Assembly (NCBI GenBank): GCA_951813295.1
Contig: CATOTI010000002.1
Coordinates: forward strand, 3,792,522 to 3,856,521
Reading direction: 5' to 3'
Length of the DNA: 64,000 nt
Source of the DNA: an uncultured Pseudomonadales bacterium
GTDB lineage: Bacteria; Pseudomonadota; Gammaproteobacteria; Pseudomonadales; Azotimanducaceae
Shown here: piece by piece, positions 47,864 to 54,932 of the stretch
Layout of the letters: every line of letters starts with the position of its first letter
Position numbering within the stretch: the first letter of the stretch is position 1
Translations under genes and position numbers: made by a program
The notes under the pieces: model-generated
What the model was told of the DNA's origin: nothing
Seen by the model: only the letters and a program-made list of their open reading frames with translations
The model's database searches: none

Positions 47864-48550
47864 CTAGGTAGACCGTAGGGCGAGGCCGACGGCGATCGCG
47901 AAGAGCGCGCTCGTGAGCGTGCCGATGAGGTAGTACTCGGCGAAGTCGCGATCGTCGAACTCCTTGAAGCGTGCGAGCGACTTGGCAGCGATCACGAATG
48001 CGATTCCCGCCCACTGGTCCATCACGACCAGCGTCAAGATCAAGAGACGTTCCAGAATGCCGATCGTTCGCCCGCGCCGGGCGGTGACCGCGCCTTCGTT
48101 CGTTCGGCCATCGGGATGTGCGTTGGGATTCAGGATCGTGGCGACGAGATCGGCACCGACCGTCGCGACGGTGACCGCCGCCGCCGCGTAGAGCAGAGCC
48201 GCAAGTTCGAACGTACCGAACGACACCTGCCACGCGGGCGTGAACAACTCGGCGAGCAGCGATGTGGGGTATCCCGTCGTGATCAGGAGCAGCGCGGCGA
48301 TGATGCCGAGTTGCGGTGCGTGTTCGCCGGCGAATCGTTTCACCAAAGTCGTTTCCATCGCATGGGTTGCGAAGCGCAGCAGTAGAAGCAACAGGGCCAC
48401 GAGGAAGAGCGTCGCCGAGAACGCAAGGAACGGTAACGCGAGATAGATGGTCGAGGTCGTGAGTATGCGTTTCCAGCGCGAAGTGAACCGCAGCGTCGCT
48501 GATCCGAGGGCGTAGGAGACGATCAGCAGAGTGACAGCAGGTTCGGTCAT
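47864..48550 (-). CDS. DUF3307-family membrane protein
   Basis: A 228-residue protein with about six hydrophobic helices. The C-terminal block GRTIGILERLLILTLV, MDQWAGIAFVIAAKSLARFKE and FAEYYLIGTLTSALFAI is highly characteristic of DUF3307 proteins that pair with SatD. The ATG overlaps the satD stop by four bases (ATGA) and lies inside an 18-bp palindrome (48542-48559). There is no Shine-Dalgarno outside the satD sequence. The function is unknown. The conserved satD pairing implies a joint role at the membrane. Confidence 0.87.
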   Translation of the reverse strand: MTEPAVTLLIVSYALGSATLRFTSRWKRILTTSTIYLALPFLAFSATLFLVALLLLLLRFATHAMETTLVKRFAGEHAPQLGIIAALLLITTGYPTSLLAELFTPAWQVSFGTFELAALLYAAAAVTVATVGADLVATILNPNAHPDGRTNEGAVTARRGRTIGILERLLILTLVVMDQWAGIAFVIAAKSLARFKEFDDRDFAEYYLIGTLTSALFAIAVGLALRST

Positions 48551-48559
48551 TTGGCCGAA
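48542..48559. promoter_or_regulatory. Palindromic site A at the DUF3307 start codon
   Basis: TTCGGTCATTTGGCCGAA, an 18-bp inverted repeat with arms TTCGG/CCGAA. The DUF3307 ATG (48550-48548) lies inside it. Site B lies exactly 30 bp away. Confidence 0.72.
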
Positions 48560-49248
48560 TTGTTATCTGAATTCGGTTGATTTGGCGAATTCTCGAGGAC
48601 CGGCCAGCATTGATCGAGATGGACCGTCGCCCGCTCGAAGGCGCCGAACTCAGCGGCCCGTAGCGTTTCGGTGACGACCGAGGGGCTGACATCGAATCGC
48701 GCCGCCAACGCCTTTCGTGTGCCCTGGTGGCGCGCGGCGGCGAGCAGCATTTCGCGTTGGCGATCCGTCCAAGCCCGGCGCAGGACGCCGAGTAGTTCGC
48801 CGATCGAGTTCAAGAGCGGTTCAACCGCTGCGGGAAAGCCGGCCGCGGCGAACCATGTGTCGTTTGCGTTGGCTTGCTCGAGTGCGGCGCGAGCGCGGTG
48901 GAAGGCAGGGCCGTCGAGCGCGCCCACGTCGACCGCGTGGGGATCGGTGGGGAGATCGGTTGCGAGTTCGCCGAAGCCGAGTCCGAAAGAAACCAGCGAC
49001 GGCCAGGCCGCCGCTTCCATCGCGACGAGCATGGACGTGAAGCCCCAGTCGGTGGTCGCGAGGGCTTCAAACTCGTCGCCCGACGTCATGCGCAGAGGGG
49101 CGATGAGCGTCGATCCGTCGTTCACGTCCGCGCACGCGGCGAGCAGTCGATCCTGCAGATCGGCGCGATCGTCGCGCGCGCGGGAACCGACGATATCGCC
49201 GATGACGGCGATATAGGTGGCGGAACGAGTAGTCTGAGAATTCGGCAT
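48547..49248 (-). CDS. SatD-family protein with C-terminal helix-turn-helix
   Basis: A 233-residue protein of the SatD family. The N-terminal half has YIAVIGDIVGSRARDDRADLQ and the MTSGDEFEAL strand typical of the family. The C-terminal half contains RQREMLLAAARHQGTRKALAA, then RFDVSPSVVTETLRAAEF, an HTH motif. It pairs with a DUF3307 membrane protein, a combination found in many bacteria, whose function is unsettled; satD of Streptococcus mutans was named for an acid-tolerance operon. The ATG at 49248 lies inside palindrome C, and sites C and D upstream suggest that the HTH autoregulates. The C-terminal tail is Asn/Ser/Pro rich, because it encodes site B in the DNA. Confidence 0.88.
   Translation of the reverse strand: MPNSQTTRSATYIAVIGDIVGSRARDDRADLQDRLLAACADVNDGSTLIAPLRMTSGDEFEALATTDWGFTSMLVAMEAAAWPSLVSFGLGFGELATDLPTDPHAVDVGALDGPAFHRARAALEQANANDTWFAAAGFPAAVEPLLNSIGELLGVLRRAWTDRQREMLLAAARHQGTRKALAARFDVSPSVVTETLRAAEFGAFERATVHLDQCWPVLENSPNQPNSDNNSAK
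48572..48589. promoter_or_regulatory. Palindromic site B within the 3' end of satD
   Basis: TTCGGTTGATTTGGCGAA, an 18-bp near-palindrome, 30 bp from site A (start to start). It lies within the satD coding end, upstream of the DUF3307 gene on the minus strand. Confidence 0.65.
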
Positions 49249-49258
49249 ATTGACCGAA
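49241..49258. promoter_or_regulatory. Palindromic site C at the satD start codon
   Basis: TTCGGCATATTGACCGAA, an 18-bp inverted repeat with arms TTCGG/CCGAA. The satD ATG (49248-49246) lies inside it. Site D is exactly 30 bp away. Confidence 0.75.
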
Positions 49259-49270
49259 TTTAGCATAGAT

Positions 49271-49288
49271 TTCGGCAAATCAGCCGAA
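49271..49288. promoter_or_regulatory. Palindromic site D upstream of satD
   Basis: TTCGGCAAATCAGCCGAA, an 18-bp palindrome with 6-bp perfect arms (TTCGGC/GCCGAA). It lies 30 bp upstream of site C and 5 bases beyond it is the stop end of the PhyH gene. Confidence 0.75.
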
Positions 49289-49292
49289 GACT

Positions 49293-50276
49293 CTAGATGG
49301 CCCAACCGGTAAAAAGGTTCCCGCGTGTGGCGATTGGGTCCTCGCGAAAATTCCGCGTATCGACCCACCATTGATACTCGGGCCCGGGGCCGTACTCGAG
49401 ATCGTCCCACCGTGTGGTGCCGTCGACCTGGTAATCGCAGGGCACGATCAGCCGGCAGATAGGCGTGGTGCCGGCGGCGGAGTGATTGATGCCACCCGAA
49501 TGCAGTACGCGGGGATGCCAGAACACGACATCGCCCGCGCGGCCTGAAAACTCGATCGGCTGGATCGAACGCAGGACTTCATCGCGCGCTGCCTGGAAGC
49601 CCGGCTTTCGCTCCTCTGCCATCGTGCCGCCGTGCACGGTGTCCCAGTGCGGGTGCAGAAGATGGTGCGAACCGGGCCAGATCGTAAACCCGCCACAGTG
49701 CACGGGAATGTCGTCGATGAAGACCATTGCGGCGAGCTGTGCGGCCATGTAGTCGGCGTGCGGACCGAGTTGACCTTTCGCCTCGGGTGCATGCGGGAAG
49801 ATGGCGTAGATCCCACGGACGCGTTCGGCCTTTTTGATGGGGCCGCCGACGAAACATGCCGCGAGTTCGCGCATGCGGGGATGGTTGGCGATACCGTCGA
49901 CGAGGAACGACTCCGTGCCGATCCCGCCGCGGGATCGCGCCTTCCAATTGCCTTTGTAGAGACGGCCGACGTTCACGGCATCGTCCTCCGTCCAGGCGTC
50001 TTCCGGGACGTTGTACCAGCTCGTCGGGTCGTCACGGTTCAGCAATCCGCGCGGTACCTGTGCCCAGAAGTAATCGATGATCTGGCGAAACGTCGCCGGC
50101 TCGTCGAGCAGACCGCGTTTGAAGAGGAAACCCTCGGATTTGAAGAATCGGGCTTCTTCGCCGCTCAAGCTCGCATCGCCGTTCGTGAACGATGGCGGCT
50201 CGAAAGGTATGGCGCCGTCAAGGGAGATGTCCTCGGCGACGGCCGCCGTTGTGCCGTGACCTACGTTGTAATCCAC
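49293..50276 (-). CDS. Phytanoyl-CoA dioxygenase family protein
   Basis: A PhyH-type Fe(II)/2-oxoglutarate dioxygenase of about 327 residues. The HxD ligands are in LGPHADYMA, GGFTIWPGSHHLLH follows, and the distal His in VFWHPRVLHSGGINHS with Arg in ICRLIVPCDY complete the site. The N-terminal half adds about 110 residues before the fold. The start is uncertain; GTG 50276 has AGAAGG nine bases before it, and the gene overlaps the upstream tesB-like gene by 16 bases. The substrate is unknown. Confidence 0.88.
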   Translation of the reverse strand: MDYNVGHGTTAAVAEDISLDGAIPFEPPSFTNGDASLSGEEARFFKSEGFLFKRGLLDEPATFRQIIDYFWAQVPRGLLNRDDPTSWYNVPEDAWTEDDAVNVGRLYKGNWKARSRGGIGTESFLVDGIANHPRMRELAACFVGGPIKKAERVRGIYAIFPHAPEAKGQLGPHADYMAAQLAAMVFIDDIPVHCGGFTIWPGSHHLLHPHWDTVHGGTMAEERKPGFQAARDEVLRSIQPIEFSGRAGDVVFWHPRVLHSGGINHSAAGTTPICRLIVPCDYQVDGTTRWDDLEYGPGPEYQWWVDTRNFREDPIATRGNLFTGWAI

Positions 50277-51109
50277 CGCATCAAGCCTTCTTGCATGCAC
50301 GTCGCGATCAGCTTGCCATCCGAATCGAAGAAACGCCCGTTCGCGAGACCACGCCCACCGCCCGTGGTTTCGACGGTCTGTTCAAACAGCAGCCATTCGT
50401 CCGCGCGTGCTGGTCGGCGAAACCACATGCTGTGATCGATGCTCGTGCCGAGGAAACCTTCCTCCTGCCAGCGCCCGCCGTGCGGCAGGAGGATATGGTC
50501 GATGAGGGTCGAGTCGGAGAGATAGGCGAGGGCGATCGCGTGGGTCGTCGCATCATCAGGTAGGGGCTGATTGATGCGCATCCACATGAGCTGGGGTTCG
50601 GTCACCGCGCTCGTGTCGGTCGGTGGATTGACGTAGCGGATCTCCATCGGCCGGTCGGCGCCGTACCACCAGGTTTCACCGCCGTCGGGATGTGTCACCG
50701 ACAGCGTGAAATCGTCGTACGTCGTCGAGATCGATTCGGGCGGCGGCGCGCTCGGCATCGTCGCGCGGTCGTAAACGGGTGATTCTTCTTCGACCTGGAA
50801 CGACGCGATGAGGCGAAAGACCTCCTTGCCGGACTGACGAGCGTGTACTTCCCGCGTGGAGAACGAGCGACCATCACGAATGGCCGAGACCTCGAGTTCC
50901 GTGGTCTGGTCGACATCACCCGGGCGCAGAAAATACGCGTGCAGCGAATGCACCGCGCGATCGTCTTCGAGCGTCTGATAAGCAGCCGCCAGGCTCTGCG
51001 CGATGAATTGCCCGCCGAACGTCGCATCGCCCTTGTCCGGGGCTTCGGGCGCGATGAAGACCTTGTCGTCGCGTTGTAGTTCGATCAGCGGCAGAAACAC
51101 GGCGTGCAC
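50261..51109 (-). CDS. tesB: Acyl-CoA thioesterase II
   Basis: A double hot-dog thioesterase of about 282 residues. Core segments are the GGQFIAQSLAAA region of the first hot-dog, VHSLHAYFLRPGDV, DGRSFSTREVHARQ, LAYLSDSTLID (with a catalytic Asp), LGTSIDHSMWFRRP and GGRGLANGRFFDSDGKLIATCMQEGLMR. It hydrolyses medium/long acyl-CoA. The start is probably GTG near 51109 (HAVFLPLIELQ follows); no strong ribosome site is visible, and upstream codons are open. It diverges from the luciferase-like gene at 51193. Confidence 0.9.
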   Translation of the reverse strand: MHAVFLPLIELQRDDKVFIAPEAPDKGDATFGGQFIAQSLAAAYQTLEDDRAVHSLHAYFLRPGDVDQTTELEVSAIRDGRSFSTREVHARQSGKEVFRLIASFQVEEESPVYDRATMPSAPPPESISTTYDDFTLSVTHPDGGETWWYGADRPMEIRYVNPPTDTSAVTEPQLMWMRINQPLPDDATTHAIALAYLSDSTLIDHILLPHGGRWQEEGFLGTSIDHSMWFRRPARADEWLLFEQTVETTGGGRGLANGRFFDSDGKLIATCMQEGLMRWITT

Positions 51110-51192
51110 TCGGTGGTGGATAGCGGCCGAGAGTGTAAGCTCTTTCGCTTTACGGGTAGACGAGCGCAAACGCGCAGCCAAAGGAAAACGAC

Positions 51193-52197
51193 ATGAAACT
51201 GGGAATGGGGATTGGGCCTCTCGGTGCGCCGGGCGGGGCAAGAATCATCGAACTCGCGAAGGAAGCCGAATCACTCGGCTTCGACACGATCTGGTGTCCG
51301 GAAATCTACGGCGCGGATTGCTTCACGCCGCTCGCCTGGATCGGCGCGCACACCGACCGGATCAATCTCGGCACGTCGATCATGCAGATTTCGGCGCGCA
51401 CGCCGACCAGCGCGGCGATGCAGGCCGCGACCGTCGACTATCTCTCGAACGGTCGGCTGATTCTCGGCATCGGTGTCTCGGGTCCGCAGGTCGTCGAAGG
51501 CTGGTATGGCCAGCCCTATCCGAAACCGCTCGCGCGAACACGTGAGTGGATCGAGATTTTCCGCAAGGTGATCGAGCGCAAAGAACCAGTCGCTTTCGAC
51601 GGTGATCACTACAAGTTGCCGCTGCCGGGCGGTACCGGGCTCGGTAAACCCCTCAAGCTCATCCTGCATCCCGCGCGCGAGCACATTCCGCTCTATCTCG
51701 GGGCCGAAGGGCCGAAAAACGTCAAGCTCGGCGCCGAATTCTGCGACGGGTGGATTCCGATGTTCCTCTCGCCGTACCGGATGATGGACATGTACAAGGA
51801 CGCGATGGCCATCCGTTCGCCGCAATTCGAAATCGCGGCGGCCGTGACCGTCATCATCGACGACGACGTCGATCGCGCGATCGCGCAGGTGAAGCAGAAC
51901 GTCGGCTTTTACGTCGGCGGTATGGGCGCGAAGACGTTCAACGTCCACAAGGACCATATCGTGCGCATGGGGTTCGGCGACGCAGCGGACCGTATTCAGG
52001 AACTCTTCCTGTCGGGTCAGCGCGATCAGGCAATCGCGGCCGTTCCGGATGAGCTCTGCGACGAGATCGCGCTACTCGGTCCGAAAGAACGGATTCGTGA
52101 ACGTCTCGCCGCCTGGAAAGAAAGTCCGGTCACGCAGATCAACGTCGGTTCGGGCGATCCGGACACGCTGCGTTTCATGGCCGAAGAACTGCTGTAG
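51193..52197 (+). CDS. LLM-class flavin-dependent oxidoreductase
   Basis: A 334-residue luciferase-like TIM barrel. GIGPLGAPGGARIIELAKEAESLGFDTIW at the N-terminus, then the PLAWIGAHTDRINLGTSIM strand, VDYLSNGRLILGIGVSG and PLYLGAEGPKNVKLGAEFCDGWIP are typical of F420- or FMNH2-dependent members. AAAGGAAAA lies before the ATG. It forms an operon with the next luciferase-like gene, 15 bases apart. The substrate is unknown. Confidence 0.9.
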   Translation: MKLGMGIGPLGAPGGARIIELAKEAESLGFDTIWCPEIYGADCFTPLAWIGAHTDRINLGTSIMQISARTPTSAAMQAATVDYLSNGRLILGIGVSGPQVVEGWYGQPYPKPLARTREWIEIFRKVIERKEPVAFDGDHYKLPLPGGTGLGKPLKLILHPAREHIPLYLGAEGPKNVKLGAEFCDGWIPMFLSPYRMMDMYKDAMAIRSPQFEIAAAVTVIIDDDVDRAIAQVKQNVGFYVGGMGAKTFNVHKDHIVRMGFGDAADRIQELFLSGQRDQAIAAVPDELCDEIALLGPKERIRERLAAWKESPVTQINVGSGDPDTLRFMAEELL

Positions 52198-52212
52198 GGG
52201 GCAGGAACGCAC

Positions 52213-53451
52213 ATGGCTAATCTCAAATTCGGCGCCTTCCTGGCGCCGCATCACCCCATCGGCGAACACCCGACGCTGCAGCTGCAAAGCGATCTCGAGC
52301 TCGTTGCACACCTCGACCGGTTGGGCTTCGATGAGTTCTGGTGTGGCGAACACCACTCCACCGGTTGGGAGGTGATTGCCTCACCGGAACTCTTTCTCGC
52401 CGCGGCGGCCGAACGCACCCATCGGATCAAGCTCGGTACGGGTGTGGTCTCGTTGCCGTACCACCACCCGTTCATGGTGGCGCAGCGTCTCGTCCAGCTC
52501 GATCATCAGTCCCGCGGTCGGCTGATCTTCGGCTCCGGCCCCGGCGCGTTGCCATCCGATGCGCACACCATGGGTATCGATCCGATGGTCCTGCGGGATC
52601 GTCAGGACGAAGCGATGGGCGTCATCCGCCGGCTCTTGCAGGGCGGCGAACGGTTCACGGTCGAATCCGAATGGTTCACGCTGCGCGACGCCAAGCTGCA
52701 GCTCTTGCCGGTGCAACGCCACATGGAATTCACGGTCGCGTCGATGGTCAGCCCATCGGGTATGACCCTCGCTGGCAAACACGGCGCGGGCGTGCTGTCG
52801 CTCGGCTCGATGTCGTCGGCAGGCATCCAGGCGCTACCGCTGCAATGGAGCTTCGCCGAAGAAGCCGCGGCCAAGAGTGAGCACATCGTTGACCGCCGCT
52901 CGAACTGGCGCATCGTGATGAGCTTCCATGTCGCCGAGACGCGCGACCAGGCGCGTAAGGAAGCCCGCGAAGGCCTCATGCATCACAACAACGCCTATAC
53001 GGTGGGCACACTCGCGGCCGGTGAAGGCCAGATCTTCGACAACCCCGACGAAGCCGTCGATGTCACCGCTTTCAGCGATGACAGCGTTAACACCATCGGC
53101 ACGCCGCGCGATCTCTGTGACCGCATCGAGAAGATGATTGAGCTGACCGGCGGCTTCGGCACCGTCATCGGCTTCGTACACGATTGGGCAAACCGCCCCA
53201 ACACGCAGAAGAGCTGGGACCTCGTCGCCCGCTACGTCATCCCCGAAGTCAACGGCATGCTCGACAGCTACCGCGAGTCGAACCGGTTCGTGATCGAGAA
53301 CCGTGACACTTGGTTGCGCGCGGGTCAGGCAATCATGTCGAAGATTCAGGAGAACGAACGCGCCGCCGAGGCGATGAAAGAAGGCATGGCGGCGAATACC
53401 GCCATCCGGCCGCACTCGGCGTCCGCGACGGAGAAGTCGGCGGAGGACTAG
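52213..53451 (+). CDS. Luciferase-like monooxygenase (LLM class)
   Basis: A 412-residue flavin monooxygenase. GAFLAPHHPIGEHPT, the DEFWCGEHHSTGWE strand, RIKLGTGVVSLPYHHPF, DHQSRGRLIFGSGPG and a C-terminal half with HDWANRPNTQKSWDL resemble limonene 1,2-monooxygenase-like and long-chain alkane-type members. It follows the previous LLM gene, so the two probably act on the same substrate class. A hairpin at 53463-53491 follows. Confidence 0.9.
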   Translation: MANLKFGAFLAPHHPIGEHPTLQLQSDLELVAHLDRLGFDEFWCGEHHSTGWEVIASPELFLAAAAERTHRIKLGTGVVSLPYHHPFMVAQRLVQLDHQSRGRLIFGSGPGALPSDAHTMGIDPMVLRDRQDEAMGVIRRLLQGGERFTVESEWFTLRDAKLQLLPVQRHMEFTVASMVSPSGMTLAGKHGAGVLSLGSMSSAGIQALPLQWSFAEEAAAKSEHIVDRRSNWRIVMSFHVAETRDQARKEAREGLMHHNNAYTVGTLAAGEGQIFDNPDEAVDVTAFSDDSVNTIGTPRDLCDRIEKMIELTGGFGTVIGFVHDWANRPNTQKSWDLVARYVIPEVNGMLDSYRESNRFVIENRDTWLRAGQAIMSKIQENERAAEAMKEGMAANTAIRPHSASATEKSAED

Positions 53452-53462
53452 CGGCGAATGGT

Positions 53463-53491
53463 CGATCGTCGGGTGAGAGGCCCGACGATCG
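53463..53491 (+). terminator. Strong hairpin after the LLM genes
   Basis: CGATCGTCGGG pairs with CCCGACGATCG over 11 bp, loop TGAGAGG. There is no T-tract, so termination efficiency is uncertain. It separates the LLM operon from the tiny membrane ORF at 53559. Confidence 0.6.
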
Positions 53492-53558
53492 GCATACCGT
53501 TGAGGCGCGAGACGTGCTGACGAAAACTGGCAGCCTTACTAGGCAGTCGAGAGAGGAA

Positions 53559-53636
53559 ATGGGAATGTGGATCGCCGGTATGGCGGTCGCGCTCGTTTCG
53601 GTCGCGGGGTCACTGTGGGTGATTCTGGGTCCCTGA
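53559..53636 (+). CDS. Tiny single-span membrane protein (25 aa)
   Basis: ATG GGA ATG begins a 25-residue peptide, nearly all of it one hydrophobic helix (WIAGMAVALVSVAGSLWVIL). GAGAGGAA just upstream is a reasonable ribosome site. Its sequence is that of a membrane micropeptide, but a hydrophobic peptide can also arise by chance in GC-rich DNA. I do not recognise a family. Candidate only. Confidence 0.42.
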   Translation: MGMWIAGMAVALVSVAGSLWVILGP

Positions 53637-53991
53637 GCCGAAATCTCGCTCATCCAGTCTGACGATCGTCTAAAAAAAGTTTGATGCGAGCCCGCGTCAT
53701 CCGTAGGGCCGCAACACTTCCGTTACAAACCTCGCCAGCGGATCGCTCCGGCCAAGGAGCCACCGCTTTCTCGACTTCTTGGTCCATGGCGTCGACCTCT
53801 GCTATTCCGCGACGAGGGCGAAAGCAGCGCATCCAACCTGATTCGTACGGTCAAATGGATCACTCGCGAGTCAGTTCTCGAGTACATCTCTTTGAGAATA
53901 GACGCACCGATTTTGGTCCGAATGGCCGATCCCGAGCGGACTGGAGCAGGTAGATCTTTGATGGCCCCTAACGAAAAAGAAGGGCCATCCC
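53637..53991. other. Intergenic region with possible minus-strand ORF
   Basis: About 350 bases without a confident gene. A leftward frame at 53787-53650 encodes 45 residues beginning MDQEVEKAV after GAGG; its quality is too low to call. A hairpin arm GATGGCCC pairs with GGGCCATC (about 53960-53989) just before the next rightward frame. Nothing else is visible. Confidence 0.35.
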
Positions 53992-54330
53992 TTGTTGATC
54001 AGATACTCCTGTTTTCTTGTTCTATTTCTTGTTGCTGCGCCCGGTTTCGCTGATGACGACCCGCCGACGAAGTGGGTCGCGACGGGCGGGGTGATACACC
54101 CACATGGCTGCGGCGAGAGCCCTTGTGAGATGCAATTCGAGCAAGAGCCGGACCCCGGTCCGACGCCGGATGCGGCGTGCGCGAGCACTTACGTAGCGGG
54201 CACGGTATCGGTGTTCACCTCGTTCGTGACCCTGCTTGTCCCCTTGCCGGAACCGTCGACCAAGATCTATGGCATCGTTTCGCTATACACGGGCCTATAT
54301 AGCTATTTCGGTGGGATGGCCGCATGTTGA
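53992..54330 (+). CDS. Small secreted hypothetical protein
   Basis: A frame of 112 residues with a clear export signal, IRYSCFLVLFLVAAPGFADD, and a mature part with CGESPC and CASTYV Cys residues and a hydrophobic region near the C-terminus (VSVFTSFVTLLVPLP, IYGIVSLYTGLYSYFGGMA). The start would be TTG at 53992 and lacks a good ribosome site; a hairpin precedes it. It overlaps the next frame by seven bases. I do not recognise it. The signal peptide and the coupled neighbour make it a likely gene. Confidence 0.55.
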   Translation: MLIRYSCFLVLFLVAAPGFADDDPPTKWVATGGVIHPHGCGESPCEMQFEQEPDPGPTPDAACASTYVAGTVSVFTSFVTLLVPLPEPSTKIYGIVSLYTGLYSYFGGMAAC

Positions 54331-54569
54331 GCAAGCCGATACGCGACTACATTCGACGAAATCAAGGTCGCCTCATGGCGTTACTCGCTCTGTCTATGTC
54401 GATCCCGGCACTGATTCGCGCGTCCGGTGCGCTGTTTGTGAACGCGAGTCCCGTGGAGCTTACGCTCCTGATCAGTTTCCCACTGTTTGGGATCCTCGTG
54501 ATCGCCATGCACCTCTGGATTCTCAAGAACCAAGGCATGATCAGTCGAGACTCGACTCAGGACGAATAG
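54324..54569 (+). CDS. Small two-span membrane hypothetical protein
   Basis: An 81-residue protein with a basic N-terminus (LSKPIRDYIRRNQG) and two hydrophobic helices around residues 17-40 and 46-67. The ATG at 54324 overlaps the previous secreted-protein frame by seven bases, suggesting coupling. There is no recognised domain. The two could form a pair that acts in the membrane. Confidence 0.5.
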   Translation: MLSKPIRDYIRRNQGRLMALLALSMSIPALIRASGALFVNASPVELTLLISFPLFGILVIAMHLWILKNQGMISRDSTQDE

Positions 54570-54597
54570 GTTGTTGGAGGCTACCGCAGGTTTAGCA

Positions 54598-54792
54598 TCA
54601 ACGATGCTCGCGTCGCTTCACCATAGCGATTCGGATTGCCACCATCGCAGCAAAAAGAACCACAACAACTACGGCGCTAGGAAACGCGGGGAGCTCGTGA
54701 CTAAGACCCGTGATGTGGATCAGTGCGAGCGTCCCGCCGAAAACGGCGAATGGACGTGCCAAACGGTAGCGATCGACAAAACTCTGTTTCAT
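54598..54792 (-). CDS. Small membrane hypothetical protein
   Basis: A 64-residue protein, or 70 if started at ATG 54810. ATG 54792 has GAGGG nine bases upstream and begins KQSFVDRYRLARP; two hydrophobic helices follow (FAVFGGTLALIHI and FPSAVVVVVLFAAMVAI) and a basic KRREHR tail. It converges with the membrane ORF at 54324. I do not recognise it; the frame quality is moderate. Confidence 0.42.
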   Translation of the reverse strand: MKQSFVDRYRLARPFAVFGGTLALIHITGLSHELPAFPSAVVVVVLFAAMVAIRIAMVKRREHR

Positions 54793-54932
54793 TCGACTGG
54801 TCCCTCGCATCGTGGCCTGATCGAGGCTGTCGTTCAGCGAGGATGTTGAGTGTAGGTCGAAGCATACCTCGATCGGCGACCTTTCGGCGCAAGTTAGCGT
54901 CGTGGAGCAGAACGTGGCGTATTCCTCAATCC

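Noticed and set aside
47223-48692. A 489-codon leftward frame
   Set aside because: It covers parts of three real genes (D-aminoacylase-like, DUF3307, satD) in another frame and has no recognisable domain.
53650-53832. Leftward small frame beginning MRCFRP
   Set aside because: A 45-residue version has a weak ribosome site, but there is no homology signal or operon context.
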